A stretch of DNA of 64,000 bases. Source: Massilia mucilaginosa (lineage in GTDB: Bacteria; Pseudomonadota; Gammaproteobacteria; Burkholderiales; Burkholderiaceae_D). This document shows, piece after piece, positions 54,792-62,452 of this stretch. The translations under genes and the position numbers were made by a program. Where the stretch lies: positions 1 through 64,000 of the forward strand of contig NZ_WHJH01000005.1 of assembly GCF_011682145.1 (NCBI RefSeq), written 5' to 3'. The notes below the pieces were generated by a model. That model saw nothing but the letters and a program-made list of their open reading frames with translations, had not been told where the DNA came from and did not search any database. Numbering within the stretch: position 1 is the stretch's first letter; each line of letters starts with the position of its first letter.

Positions 54792-55196
54792 ATGAACAAG
54801 ACCTATCACGGCAGCTGCCACTGCGGCGCGGTGCGCTACGAAGCCGATATCGACCTGAGCCGGGGCACCAGCAAGTGCAACTGCTCGATCTGCGCCAAGA
54901 CGCGCAACTGGAACGCGGTGATCAAGCCCGATGCGTTTCGCTTGCTCAGCGGTGAGGATCAGTTGACCACGTACCAGTTTGCGACCAAGACCGGACATTA
55001 TCTGTTTTGCAGGCAGTGCGGCGTGCACTCGTTCGGACGCGGGTATGTGGAGTTCCTCGGCGGGGCGCTGGTGTCGGTCAATATGGCGGCACTCGACGAT
55101 GTGACGCCGGAAGAGCTGATCGCGGCGCCGGTGGCGTATCTGGACGGGTTGAACGATAACTGGGGCAATCCGCCGGCGGAAACGCGGCATTTGTAG
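54792..55196 (+). CDS. GFA-family zinc protein
   Basis: The 134-residue protein has the Gfa/CENP-V zinc-site cysteines: [12 protein letters not shown] near residue 10, [10 protein letters not shown] near residue 30, and [15 protein letters not shown] near residue 73. The family was named for glutathione-dependent formaldehyde handling, but many members, including this one, are of unknown role. GAAGGAG precedes the ATG. Stands alone. Confidence 0.88.
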   Translation: MNKTYHGSCHCGAVRYEADIDLSRGTSKCNCSICAKTRNWNAVIKPDAFRLLSGEDQLTTYQFATKTGHYLFCRQCGVHSFGRGYVEFLGGALVSVNMAALDDVTPEELIAAPVAYLDGLNDNWGNPPAETRHL

Positions 55197-55260
55197 GGCT
55201 GGCATCGATCGGCAAGGTCCGCACTAGCGCGCCGTTCGCGCCGGGGGCCGCCGGTCGTTC

Positions 55261-55521
55261 TCAGCAATCGTAATTCATGCTGTCACGCGGATACGCCATG
55301 GGGTTGCGGATCGCCTCCAGCGTCAGATCGAGGTCGAGCTCCGGCCAGTACACGCGCCCGGTGCTCACGCACTTGACCCGGCAGATCTGCGCAATGGTCG
55401 CGTGTTCGAACAGTGGAAACTCCACGAACGGCAAGTACAACTCTTCCTCGCCACACTGGAGCCAGAAGCCGTGCGGGCTCAGGCTCGTCACTTCGGCGCG
55501 TGAAAAATAGATGCCATTCAT
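55261..55521 (-). CDS. DUF2442 family protein
   Basis: The 86-residue protein fits DUF2442: SPHGFWLQCGEEELYLPF near residue 16, FPLFEHATIAQICRV near residue 36 and RVYWPELDLDLTLEAIRNP near the end. Members are often paired with DUF4160 toxin-like genes; none is visible here. I chose the ATG at 55521 over the TTG at 55527. GGGGA lies before it. Function unknown. Confidence 0.8.
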   Translation of the reverse strand: MNGIYFSRAEVTSLSPHGFWLQCGEEELYLPFVEFPLFEHATIAQICRVKCVSTGRVYWPELDLDLTLEAIRNPMAYPRDSMNYDC

Positions 55522-55622
55522 AGTCAATCCCCGTTAAGCATGTCACCCAGGCAGGGTCGCCCGCATCGAAGGTATCAAATGCGCCAGGCGATTCCTTTGA
55601 CCTGGCTCAAATGACCCTGAAT

Positions 55623-56708
55623 TTACTTCCGTCCTATCGAAATCAGATAATTCTGCATCGTTTGCTCGGACACGGAGGCCCACATGTTCTGGTCCTGCCG
55701 GAACCGCTTCCATGGTTCGTACACTTTCTTGAACTTGGCGTTCCTGGCCGCTTCCTCTTCCATGACCGCGGTCGAGATCTTGTAGGCCTCGTCCATGATC
55801 GCCCTGGAAAAGGTGTGCAGCTTGGCGCCGTTCTTGATCAAACGCGCCAGCGCCGACGGGTTCCTGGTGTCGTAGGCGGCCTGCATCGTCACGTGGCACT
55901 CGTAGCTGGCCGTTTCCACCGCCGCCTTGTACTGCGCGGGCAGCTTTTCCCATTCCTTGATATTGATGTAGAACGACAGCTGCGGCCCCGCTTCCCACCA
56001 TCCCGGCGTGTAGTAATGCGGCGCCACCTTGGCCAGGCCGAGTTTTTCATCGTCGTACGGACCGACCCACTCGGCCGCGTCGATCGTGCCTTTTTCGAGC
56101 GCCGCATACACGTCGCCGGCCGGAATCTGCTGCGGCACCGCGCCCATGCGTTCCATCACGCGGCCGGCAAAACCGGCGATGCGGATCTTCATGCCCTTCA
56201 CATCGGCCAGCGACTTGATCTCCTTGCGGTACCAGCCGCCCATCTGCGTGCCGGTGTTCCCGGCCATGAAGTTGATGATGCCGTAGCCTTTGAAAAAATC
56301 GCGCATCAGGTCACGCCCGCCGCCCTGGTCGAACCACGCGGTCTGCTGGCGCGAGGTCAGGCCGAACGGCACCGCGCAATCGAAGGCGAAGGTCGGATCC
56401 TTGCCGAAGTAGTAGTACGACGGCGTGTGGCCCATTTCCACCGTGCCCGCCTGCACCGCGTCCATCACCTGCAAACCCGGCACGATGTCGCCGGCGGCGA
56501 ACTGGCGGATCTGGAAGCGCCCGCCCGTCAGTTGCGCCACGCGCTTGGTAAACGCTTCGGCCGCGCCGAAGATGGTATCGAGCGACTTGGGAAAGCTCGA
56601 CGCCAGGCGCCATTTGACTTCAGGGTTGATTTGCGCGAACGCCGGCGTGGCGATGACGCCGGCCGTCGCGCCGATGGCGCTTGTGGTGAGGAAGGAACGA
56701 CGCTGCAT
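55623..56708 (-). CDS. TRAP transporter substrate-binding protein 2 (DctP family)
   Basis: This 361-residue protein is a close relative of 50911-51996: same length and the same blocks, SSFPKSLDTIFGAAE, GKDPTFAFDCAVPFGLTSRQ and GTIDAAEWVGPYDDEKLGLA. The leader RRSFLTTSAIGATAGVIATP is Tat/Sec-like. It lies next to paaX and the paa operon, which suggests, without proof, uptake of an aromatic or keto acid. Neither TRAP gene has dctQM neighbours here. It faces leftwards from the paaX side. Confidence 0.9.
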   Translation of the reverse strand: MQRRSFLTTSAIGATAGVIATPAFAQINPEVKWRLASSFPKSLDTIFGAAEAFTKRVAQLTGGRFQIRQFAAGDIVPGLQVMDAVQAGTVEMGHTPSYYYFGKDPTFAFDCAVPFGLTSRQQTAWFDQGGGRDLMRDFFKGYGIINFMAGNTGTQMGGWYRKEIKSLADVKGMKIRIAGFAGRVMERMGAVPQQIPAGDVYAALEKGTIDAAEWVGPYDDEKLGLAKVAPHYYTPGWWEAGPQLSFYINIKEWEKLPAQYKAAVETASYECHVTMQAAYDTRNPSALARLIKNGAKLHTFSRAIMDEAYKISTAVMEEEAARNAKFKKVYEPWKRFRQDQNMWASVSEQTMQNYLISIGRK

Positions 56709-56798
56709 GACAGTCTCCGAGTTTTTTATCTATCTGAGGGACGTGCGACCCATTGTAGCCGCTTGTTCGCGCCAAAGTTTCGTGTAATTGTAGCGTCG

Positions 56799-57761
56799 CT
56801 AAGGCACGAGGGGTTTTACATTTCGCGGCGCTTCGCCGGCCAGGCCGCCGAAGCGCTGGAAGAAGCCGGCATCGAGCTGCGGCGCGCTGTCATCTTCGCG
56901 CCGCATGGTCGCCATGATGTGCGCTTCGGCGCCCGCGTACGTACGCGCATACGCCGCGCGCGCCAGTTCATACGCGCTGCTGCCGGGCCAGGGATTGGGC
57001 AGCAGTTCGATCGGCAGCATCGGGTCGTGCAGCTGCACGCGGCGGTAGGCGTGGACCAGCAGGGTGCGGATCACGAAGGCCTGCTCGGGTGCCAGCGCAT
57101 CATCGCTTCTCAAGAGTTCCAGCAGCGGCGCAAAGCGTTCGATGAAGTGGCGGTAGCCTTCGATCACGCCCGACAAGTCCCAGCCATCGTGCACCAGGTC
57201 CTGCAGCGGGCGGCTCGATACACCCGGCAGCGCGCTGGCGCGGCACACGAACAGCTTGTCCTTCACGCCCACGCGCGCCAGCAGTTCTTCCAGCACGCCG
57301 GCGTCGCTGGCCGGGTGCCCGAACATGCCCGGCGCGATCATGGCGTAGCCCTCCCACAGCATCTCCTTGCGCAGCAGCGCGCGTTCGGGCGCGTCGATGT
57401 TGCCGGCGCCGGAGAGCACCAGGGTCCAGTTGCCGTCCCAGTGCGCGGCCAGCGGCGCGTAAATGCGGCGGTTGGCGCGTTCGAAGCGGGGCAGCGCCTG
57501 CGGCAGGATCGCATACGAACTGCGGCGCCCGTCGCGGCTGGCCACCAGCCAGCCTTCCTGCGCCAGCCGGAACACGCTGGTGCGCAGCAGGCGGTCGTTG
57601 ACGCCGAACGGCGCCAGCAATTCGATCAGGCTGCCGAGCCAGATGGTGCCGCCGTGCGGGGCGATGGCGTCGCCGAAGATCGTCATCACAAGCGACTTGG
57701 AACGGGGCGGATCGCTGGCGAGAAAATCGGCGATCCATGCTGTGCTGGTAAGTTGTTTCAT
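56799..57761 (-). CDS. paaX: Phenylacetate operon repressor PaaX
   Basis: PaaX is a winged-helix GntR-like repressor released by phenylacetyl-CoA. The 320-residue protein (start at 57761) has SKSLVMTIFGDAIAPHGGTIW near residue 22, then LLRTSVFRLAQEGWLVASRDG, the DNA-binding winged helix, and the PaaX C-terminal domain around SGVIEGYRHFIERFAPLLEL. Length is near the E. coli protein (about 316). A TTG at 57800 could add 13 residues. It is divergent from paaA with 201 bp between the starts. Confidence 0.93.
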   Translation of the reverse strand: MKQLTSTAWIADFLASDPPRSKSLVMTIFGDAIAPHGGTIWLGSLIELLAPFGVNDRLLRTSVFRLAQEGWLVASRDGRRSSYAILPQALPRFERANRRIYAPLAAHWDGNWTLVLSGAGNIDAPERALLRKEMLWEGYAMIAPGMFGHPASDAGVLEELLARVGVKDKLFVCRASALPGVSSRPLQDLVHDGWDLSGVIEGYRHFIERFAPLLELLRSDDALAPEQAFVIRTLLVHAYRRVQLHDPMLPIELLPNPWPGSSAYELARAAYARTYAGAEAHIMATMRREDDSAPQLDAGFFQRFGGLAGEAPRNVKPLVP

Positions 57762-57881
57762 GGATGCATGGTCTGGCGCGGTGGGGTGATTGTCAAGCAA
57801 AGCAGCCGTTTACTTTAGCGCGTGTTGGGCGCAGCATGGTTTTTTTGCCATCGACTCAATCTTGATGAGATACGGATATAC

Positions 57882-57930
57882 AATACGATTCAATTGATCT
57901 GTGTACATTTGATTTTTCGTATCGTATTAT
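57882..57930 (+). promoter_or_regulatory. Likely paa promoter and operator
   Basis: TGTACA (57902-57907) and TATTAT (57925-57930) are 17 bp apart. AATACGAT (57882-57889) and ATCGTATT (57921-57928) are perfect inverted 8-bp copies; the right arm overlaps the -10. A dimeric repressor, most likely PaaX from the divergent gene, could close this promoter. The arms do not visibly match the E. coli PaaX site, so the operator assignment is an inference. Confidence 0.6.
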
Positions 57931-57962
57931 CGCTTGATCGCCTTTGCAATGGGAGAAGCACC

Positions 57963-58949
57963 ATGTACGCACAACTCGTAGAAACCGGCCTCAAGAAAGT
58001 CCAGAGCGCCGAGGACATGGATGAGCAGGAGCGCGAGTTCCAGGCGCGCATCGATGCCGGCGTCAAGATCGAAGCCAAGGACTGGATGCCCGAGGCCTAC
58101 CGCAAGACCCTGATCCGCCAGATTTCCCAGCACGCGCACTCCGAAATCGTCGGTCAGCTGCCCGAAGGCAACTGGGTCACGCGCGCCCCCACGCTCAAGC
58201 GCAAGTCGATCCTGCTGGCCAAGATCCAGGACGAGGCCGGGCACGGACTGTATCTATATAGTGCGGCCGAAACCCTGGGCGTCTCGCGCGACGAGCTGCT
58301 GGCCGCTCTCCATTCCGGCAAGGCCAAGTATTCGAGCATCTTCAATTACCCGACCCTGTCGTGGGCCGACATGGGCGCGATCGGCTGGCTGGTCGATGGC
58401 TCGGCCATCATCAACCAGATCCCGCTGTGCCGCTGCTCGTACGGACCGTACGCGCGCGCCATGATCCGCGTCTGCAAGGAAGAATCGTTCCACGCGCGCC
58501 AGGGCTACGACATCATGATGAGCCTCGCCCAGGGCACGCCCGAGCAAAAGGCGATGGCGCAGGATGCGCTCAACCGCTGGTGGTGGCCGTCGCTCATGAT
58601 GTTCGGCCCGTCGGATGCCGAATCGGTCAACAGCGCGCAGTCGGCGCAGTGGCGCATCAAGCTGTTCTCGAACGACGAACTGCGCCAGCGCATGGTCGAC
58701 CAGACCGTGCCCCAGGCCGAGTACCTTGGCCTGACGGTGCCCGATCCCGACCTCAAATTCAACGCCGAAACGGGCCACTACGAATTCGGCGAGATCGACT
58801 GGAGCGAGTTCCAGAACGTCTTGAAGGGTAACGGCCCGTGCAACCGGGAGCGCCTGCGCACCCGCGTCAAGGCCTATGAAGACGGCGCCTGGTTCCGCGA
58901 TGCGCTGGTCGCCTACGCCGACAAGAAATCCGCGCGCGCCGCCGCGTAA
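57963..58949 (+). CDS. paaA: Phenylacetyl-CoA epoxidase subunit A (catalytic)
   Basis: PaaA is the di-iron catalytic subunit of the PaaABCE epoxidase that attacks the ring of phenylacetyl-CoA. The 328-residue protein has the ferritin-like iron ligands in [19 protein letters not shown] near residue 85-100 (E..H) and [12 protein letters not shown] near residue 175 (E..H). GGGAGAAGC before the ATG is the ribosome site. It is first in the paaABCDE order, divergent from paaX. Confidence 0.97.
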   Translation: MYAQLVETGLKKVQSAEDMDEQEREFQARIDAGVKIEAKDWMPEAYRKTLIRQISQHAHSEIVGQLPEGNWVTRAPTLKRKSILLAKIQDEAGHGLYLYSAAETLGVSRDELLAALHSGKAKYSSIFNYPTLSWADMGAIGWLVDGSAIINQIPLCRCSYGPYARAMIRVCKEESFHARQGYDIMMSLAQGTPEQKAMAQDALNRWWWPSLMMFGPSDAESVNSAQSAQWRIKLFSNDELRQRMVDQTVPQAEYLGLTVPDPDLKFNAETGHYEFGEIDWSEFQNVLKGNGPCNRERLRTRVKAYEDGAWFRDALVAYADKKSARAAA

Positions 58950-58974
58950 TCGACGAACCACACCGGAGAACAAC

Positions 58975-59259
58975 ATGAGTAAAGAATGGCCCCTGTGGGA
59001 AGTCTTCATCCGCAGCCAGCATGGCCTGGCCCACAAGCACGTGGGCAGCCTGCACGCGTCCGACGCCGAAATGGCGGTCAATAACGCGCGCGACGTCTAC
59101 ACGCGCCGCAACGAAGGCGTGTCGATCTGGGTCGTGCGCGCCGCCGACATCGTCGCCAGCAGCCCGGGCGACAAGTCGGCCCTGTTCGAGCCGTCCAACA
59201 GCAAAGTCTATCGCCATCCGACCTTCTTCCCGATGCCGGAAGAAGTCAAGAACCTGTGA
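58975..59259 (+). CDS. paaB: Phenylacetyl-CoA epoxidase subunit B
   Basis: PaaB is a small structural subunit of the epoxidase complex. The 94-residue protein has the family start EWPLWEVFIRSQHGLAHKH and NNARDVYTRRNEGVSIWVV. CCGGAGAA precedes the ATG. Its stop overlaps the GTG start of paaC (59256-59259). Confidence 0.95.
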   Translation: MSKEWPLWEVFIRSQHGLAHKHVGSLHASDAEMAVNNARDVYTRRNEGVSIWVVRAADIVASSPGDKSALFEPSNSKVYRHPTFFPMPEEVKNL

Positions 59260-60020
59260 GCGCGCCAGTGGATCAAAAAATCGACTACCTGCTGCGCCAG
59301 GGCGACAACGCCCTGATCCTGTCGCAGCAGCTCTCCAAACTGTGCGGCAAAGGCCCGGCGCTCGAAGAAGACATGGCACTGACCAACGTCGCCCTCGACC
59401 TGCTCGGCCAGACCCGCATGTGGCTCACCTACGCCGGTGAGCTGGAAGAACGCGGCCGCACCGAAGACCAGCTGGCCTTCCTGCGCGACGCCCACGACCT
59501 GCGCTGCTGCCTGATCGTCGAACAGCCCAATGGGAACTACGCCGACACCATGGTGCGCCAGTTCTACTTCGACACCTGGCACTACTTCCTGATGCTTGGC
59601 CTGACCAGGTCGAGCGACCCACGCATCGCGGAGATCGCCGAAAAATCGCTCAAGGAAGTCACCTACCACCTGCGCCGCAGCGGTGACCTGATCGTGCGCA
59701 TGGGCGACGGCACGCCCGAAAGCCACGCCAAGACCCAGGCCGCCGTCAACGAACTGTGGATGTACAGCGGCGAGATGTTCCTCTACGACGCGGTGGACAA
59801 CGCCATGGTGGAGCAGGGCGTGGCACCGGCCGCCGAGGGCCTGCGCGCAGCCTTCGTCGAACACGTCTCCGAAATCTTCACCGAAGCCACCTTGGCGATG
59901 CCCGATCCGGCAGCCTGGATGCAGCGCGGCGGCAAAACCGGGCGTCACAGCGAGCACCTGGGTTTCATTCTGGCCGAGATGCAGTTCCTGCAGCGCTCCT
60001 ACCCCGGGGCCGAGTGGTAA
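59256..60020 (+). CDS. paaC: Phenylacetyl-CoA epoxidase subunit C
   Basis: PaaC is the scaffold partner of PaaA in the epoxidase, with a ferritin-like fold but no di-iron site. The 254-residue protein starts with GTG in GTGA with paaB. It shows DNALILSQQLSKLCGKGPALEE near residue 15 and DTWHYFLMLGL near residue 105, typical of PaaC. It shares its last base with the paaD start (TAATG). Confidence 0.94.
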   Translation: MSAPVDQKIDYLLRQGDNALILSQQLSKLCGKGPALEEDMALTNVALDLLGQTRMWLTYAGELEERGRTEDQLAFLRDAHDLRCCLIVEQPNGNYADTMVRQFYFDTWHYFLMLGLTRSSDPRIAEIAEKSLKEVTYHLRRSGDLIVRMGDGTPESHAKTQAAVNELWMYSGEMFLYDAVDNAMVEQGVAPAAEGLRAAFVEHVSEIFTEATLAMPDPAAWMQRGGKTGRHSEHLGFILAEMQFLQRSYPGAEW

Positions 60021-60538
60021 TGAGCACGCAGCCGGCCAGCACGGAACAGGTCTGGGCCTGGCTGGGCGAGGTCAGCGACCCCGAGATCCCGGTGATCTCT
60101 GTCGTGGACCTCGGCATCGTGCGCGCGGTGGACTGGGAAGACGCCACCTGCGTGGTCACCATCACGCCGACCTATTCGGGCTGCCCCGCGATGACGGTGA
60201 TCGCCGACTCGGTGAAGGACGCGCTGCATGGCCACGGCGTGCCTGACGTGCGGCTGGTGAACCAGCTTTCGCCCGCGTGGACCACCGACTGGATGAGCGA
60301 TGCCGGCAAGGCCGCGCTCAAAGGCTACGGCATCGCACCGCCGGCGCAGCAGGTGATCGACATCAGCGCTCTGCATGCGGGCGTCAAGCGCGGCGCGGCG
60401 CCGAAGCTGATCGTCATCTGCCCCAATTGCGGTTCTGGCCATACGGAGCTGACCAGCCAATTCGGCTCGACGCCGTGCAAGGCCCTCTTCAAGTGCCTGG
60501 ACTGCCGCGAACCTTTCGACTATTTCAAGTGCCACTGA
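60020..60538 (+). CDS. paaD: Phenylacetate metabolism maturation protein PaaD
   Basis: PaaD helps mature the Fe centre of the epoxidase and is of the SufT/MIP18 (DUF59) family. The 172-residue protein has GEVSDPEIPVISVVDLGIVR near residue 16 and TPTYSGCPAMTVI with the conserved Cys near residue 55. The C-terminus carries CPNCGSGHTELTSQFGSTPC and CLDCREPF, a zinc-ribbon tail as in PaaD (also called PaaJ). Starts in TAATG at the end of paaC; paaE follows after 18 bp. Confidence 0.93.
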   Translation: MSTQPASTEQVWAWLGEVSDPEIPVISVVDLGIVRAVDWEDATCVVTITPTYSGCPAMTVIADSVKDALHGHGVPDVRLVNQLSPAWTTDWMSDAGKAALKGYGIAPPAQQVIDISALHAGVKRGAAPKLIVICPNCGSGHTELTSQFGSTPCKALFKCLDCREPFDYFKCH

Positions 60539-60556
60539 GTTTTCACTAAGGCTGTT

Positions 60557-61633
60557 ATGAGCAAATTCTACCCACTGACCGTCGCCAGGGTGCGCAACGA
60601 AACGCGCGACACCATCGCCGTCACCTTCGCCGTGCCGGACGAACTGGCCGCCAGCTTCGCCTACCAGCAGGGCCAGCACCTGACCCTGCGCGCGCAGATC
60701 GGCGATGAAGACGTGCGCCGCTCCTACTCCATCTGTTCGGCGGTGCAGGACGGCGCGCTGCGCGTGGCCATCAAGCGCACGCCGGGCGGGCTGTTTTCGA
60801 GCTGGGCCAACGAACACCTGAAGGTCGGCGCGGTGCTCGACGTGATGCCGCCGATGGGGCACTTCAACGTGCCGCTGGCGCTTGAAAATGCGCGCCACTA
60901 CGTCGCCTTTGCGGCCGGCAGCGGCATCACGCCGATCCTGTCGATCATCAAGACGACCTTGCTCACCGAGCCGAAAAGCCGCTTCACGCTGTTCTACGGG
61001 AACCGCGCCTCGTCGTCGGTGATCTTCAAGGAAGAACTGACCGATCTCAAAGACAGCTATATGGAGCGCCTCAACCTGGCCTACGTGATGAGCCGCGAAC
61101 AGCAGGACATCGACCTGTTCAACGGCCGCATCACCAAAGAAAAGGTCGAGCAGTTCATCAAGCACTGGATCCGCATCGACGACATCGACATTGCCTTCAT
61201 CTGCGGGCCGGAAGACATGATGCACGGCGTCTCGGCGGCGCTGCAGGAAGCCGGCATGCCCAAGCAGAACATCAAGGTCGAGCTGTTCGCCGCCAGCATT
61301 CCCAAGCACCAGCACAAGCCGCGCCAGTTCGACGCGCTGGTGCGCCACGAGACCGAGGTCACCGTCATTTTGGACGGCAACCACACCAGCTTCACCATGG
61401 ACAAGGACAAGGAATCGATCCTCGACGCCGGCCTGCGCGCCGGCATCGACATGCGCTACTCGTGCAAGGGCGGCGTGTGCTCGACCTGCCGCTGCAAACT
61501 GGTCGACGGCAAAGTCGACATGGATGTGAACTACGCGCTGGAAGACTACGAGATCGCGCGCGGTTTCGTATTGAGCTGCCAGAGTTTTCCGGTGACAGAC
61601 AAAGTGGTCGTCGACTTCGACCAGGCCGAATAA
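60557..61633 (+). CDS. paaE: Phenylacetyl-CoA epoxidase reductase PaaE
   Basis: PaaE transfers electrons from NADPH through FAD and a plant-type [2Fe-2S] cluster to the PaaA di-iron site. The 358-residue protein has RRSYSICSA near residue 55 (flavin binding), FAAGSGITPILSIIK near residue 118 (nucleotide), and the C-terminal ferredoxin motif MRYSCKGGVCSTCRCKLVDG near residue 300 with a last Cys in FVLSCQSF. All reductase parts are present. AAGGCTGTT precedes the ATG. Confidence 0.96.
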   Translation: MSKFYPLTVARVRNETRDTIAVTFAVPDELAASFAYQQGQHLTLRAQIGDEDVRRSYSICSAVQDGALRVAIKRTPGGLFSSWANEHLKVGAVLDVMPPMGHFNVPLALENARHYVAFAAGSGITPILSIIKTTLLTEPKSRFTLFYGNRASSSVIFKEELTDLKDSYMERLNLAYVMSREQQDIDLFNGRITKEKVEQFIKHWIRIDDIDIAFICGPEDMMHGVSAALQEAGMPKQNIKVELFAASIPKHQHKPRQFDALVRHETEVTVILDGNHTSFTMDKDKESILDAGLRAGIDMRYSCKGGVCSTCRCKLVDGKVDMDVNYALEDYEIARGFVLSCQSFPVTDKVVVDFDQAE

Positions 61634-61658
61634 TCCAACTGAAAGAACAGGACGCGCC

Positions 61659-62450
61659 ATGAACTACGAAAACATCACGTTCAAGATCGAACACGGCATC
61701 GCCACCCTGACCCTGAACCGCCCCGACAAGCTCAATAGCTTCACGCAGGCGATGCACCTCGAAGTGCGCTCGGCGCTGGCGGCGGTGCAGTCCGACCCCA
61801 CCGTGCGCGTGCTGCTGCTCACCGGTGCGGGGCGCGGTTTTTGCGCCGGCCAGGATTTGTCGGACCGCGCGGTCGAACCGGGGGCCGAAGGCGTGGACCT
61901 GGGCCACTCGGTCGAAACCTATTACGCACCGCTGGTCATGACCCTGCGCTCGCTGCCGATGCCGGTCATCTGCGCCGTCAACGGCGTGGCCGCCGGCGCC
62001 GGCGCCAACCTGGCGCTGGCCTGCGACATCGTCCTGGCCGCCAAATCGGCCAGCTTCGTCGAAGTGTTCTGCAAACTGGGCCTGATTCCCGACACCGGCG
62101 GCACCTGGCACCTTCCGCGCCTGGTCGGCCACGCGCGCGCCATGGGCATGGCCATGCTGGGCGAAAAAATCCCGGCCGAACTGGCCGAGCAATGGGGCCT
62201 GATCTGGAAGTGCGTGCCCGACACCGCCCTGATGGACGACGCGATCGCCATGGCCGAACACTTCGCGGTGGCGCCGACCAAAGGCCTGGCCTTTACCAAG
62301 CGCGCCATCCAGGCCAGCTACGCCAACAGCCTGCCGGAACAGCTCAAGCTCGAAGGCGAGATGATGCGCGAACTCGGTTACAGCCACGATTACCGCGAGG
62401 GCGTGACCGCCTTCATCGAGAAGCGCGCGCCGCACTTCATGGGGGAATGA
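61659..62450 (+). CDS. paaG: Ring-1,2-epoxyphenylacetyl-CoA isomerase (enoyl-CoA hydratase family)
   Basis: PaaG converts the epoxide to an oxepin-CoA after the epoxidase step. The 263-residue crotonase-fold protein has the oxyanion-hole loop TGAGRGFCAGQDLSDRAVEP near residue 60-80 and VNGVAAGAGANLALACDIVL near residue 108. FVEVFCKLGLIPDTGGTWHL carries the catalytic Asp. Length and motif order agree with PaaG rather than the shorter PaaF. The stop overlaps the possible ATG at 62447 of paaH. Confidence 0.94.
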   Translation: MNYENITFKIEHGIATLTLNRPDKLNSFTQAMHLEVRSALAAVQSDPTVRVLLLTGAGRGFCAGQDLSDRAVEPGAEGVDLGHSVETYYAPLVMTLRSLPMPVICAVNGVAAGAGANLALACDIVLAAKSASFVEVFCKLGLIPDTGGTWHLPRLVGHARAMGMAMLGEKIPAELAEQWGLIWKCVPDTALMDDAIAMAEHFAVAPTKGLAFTKRAIQASYANSLPEQLKLEGEMMRELGYSHDYREGVTAFIEKRAPHFMGE

Positions 62451-62452
62451 GC

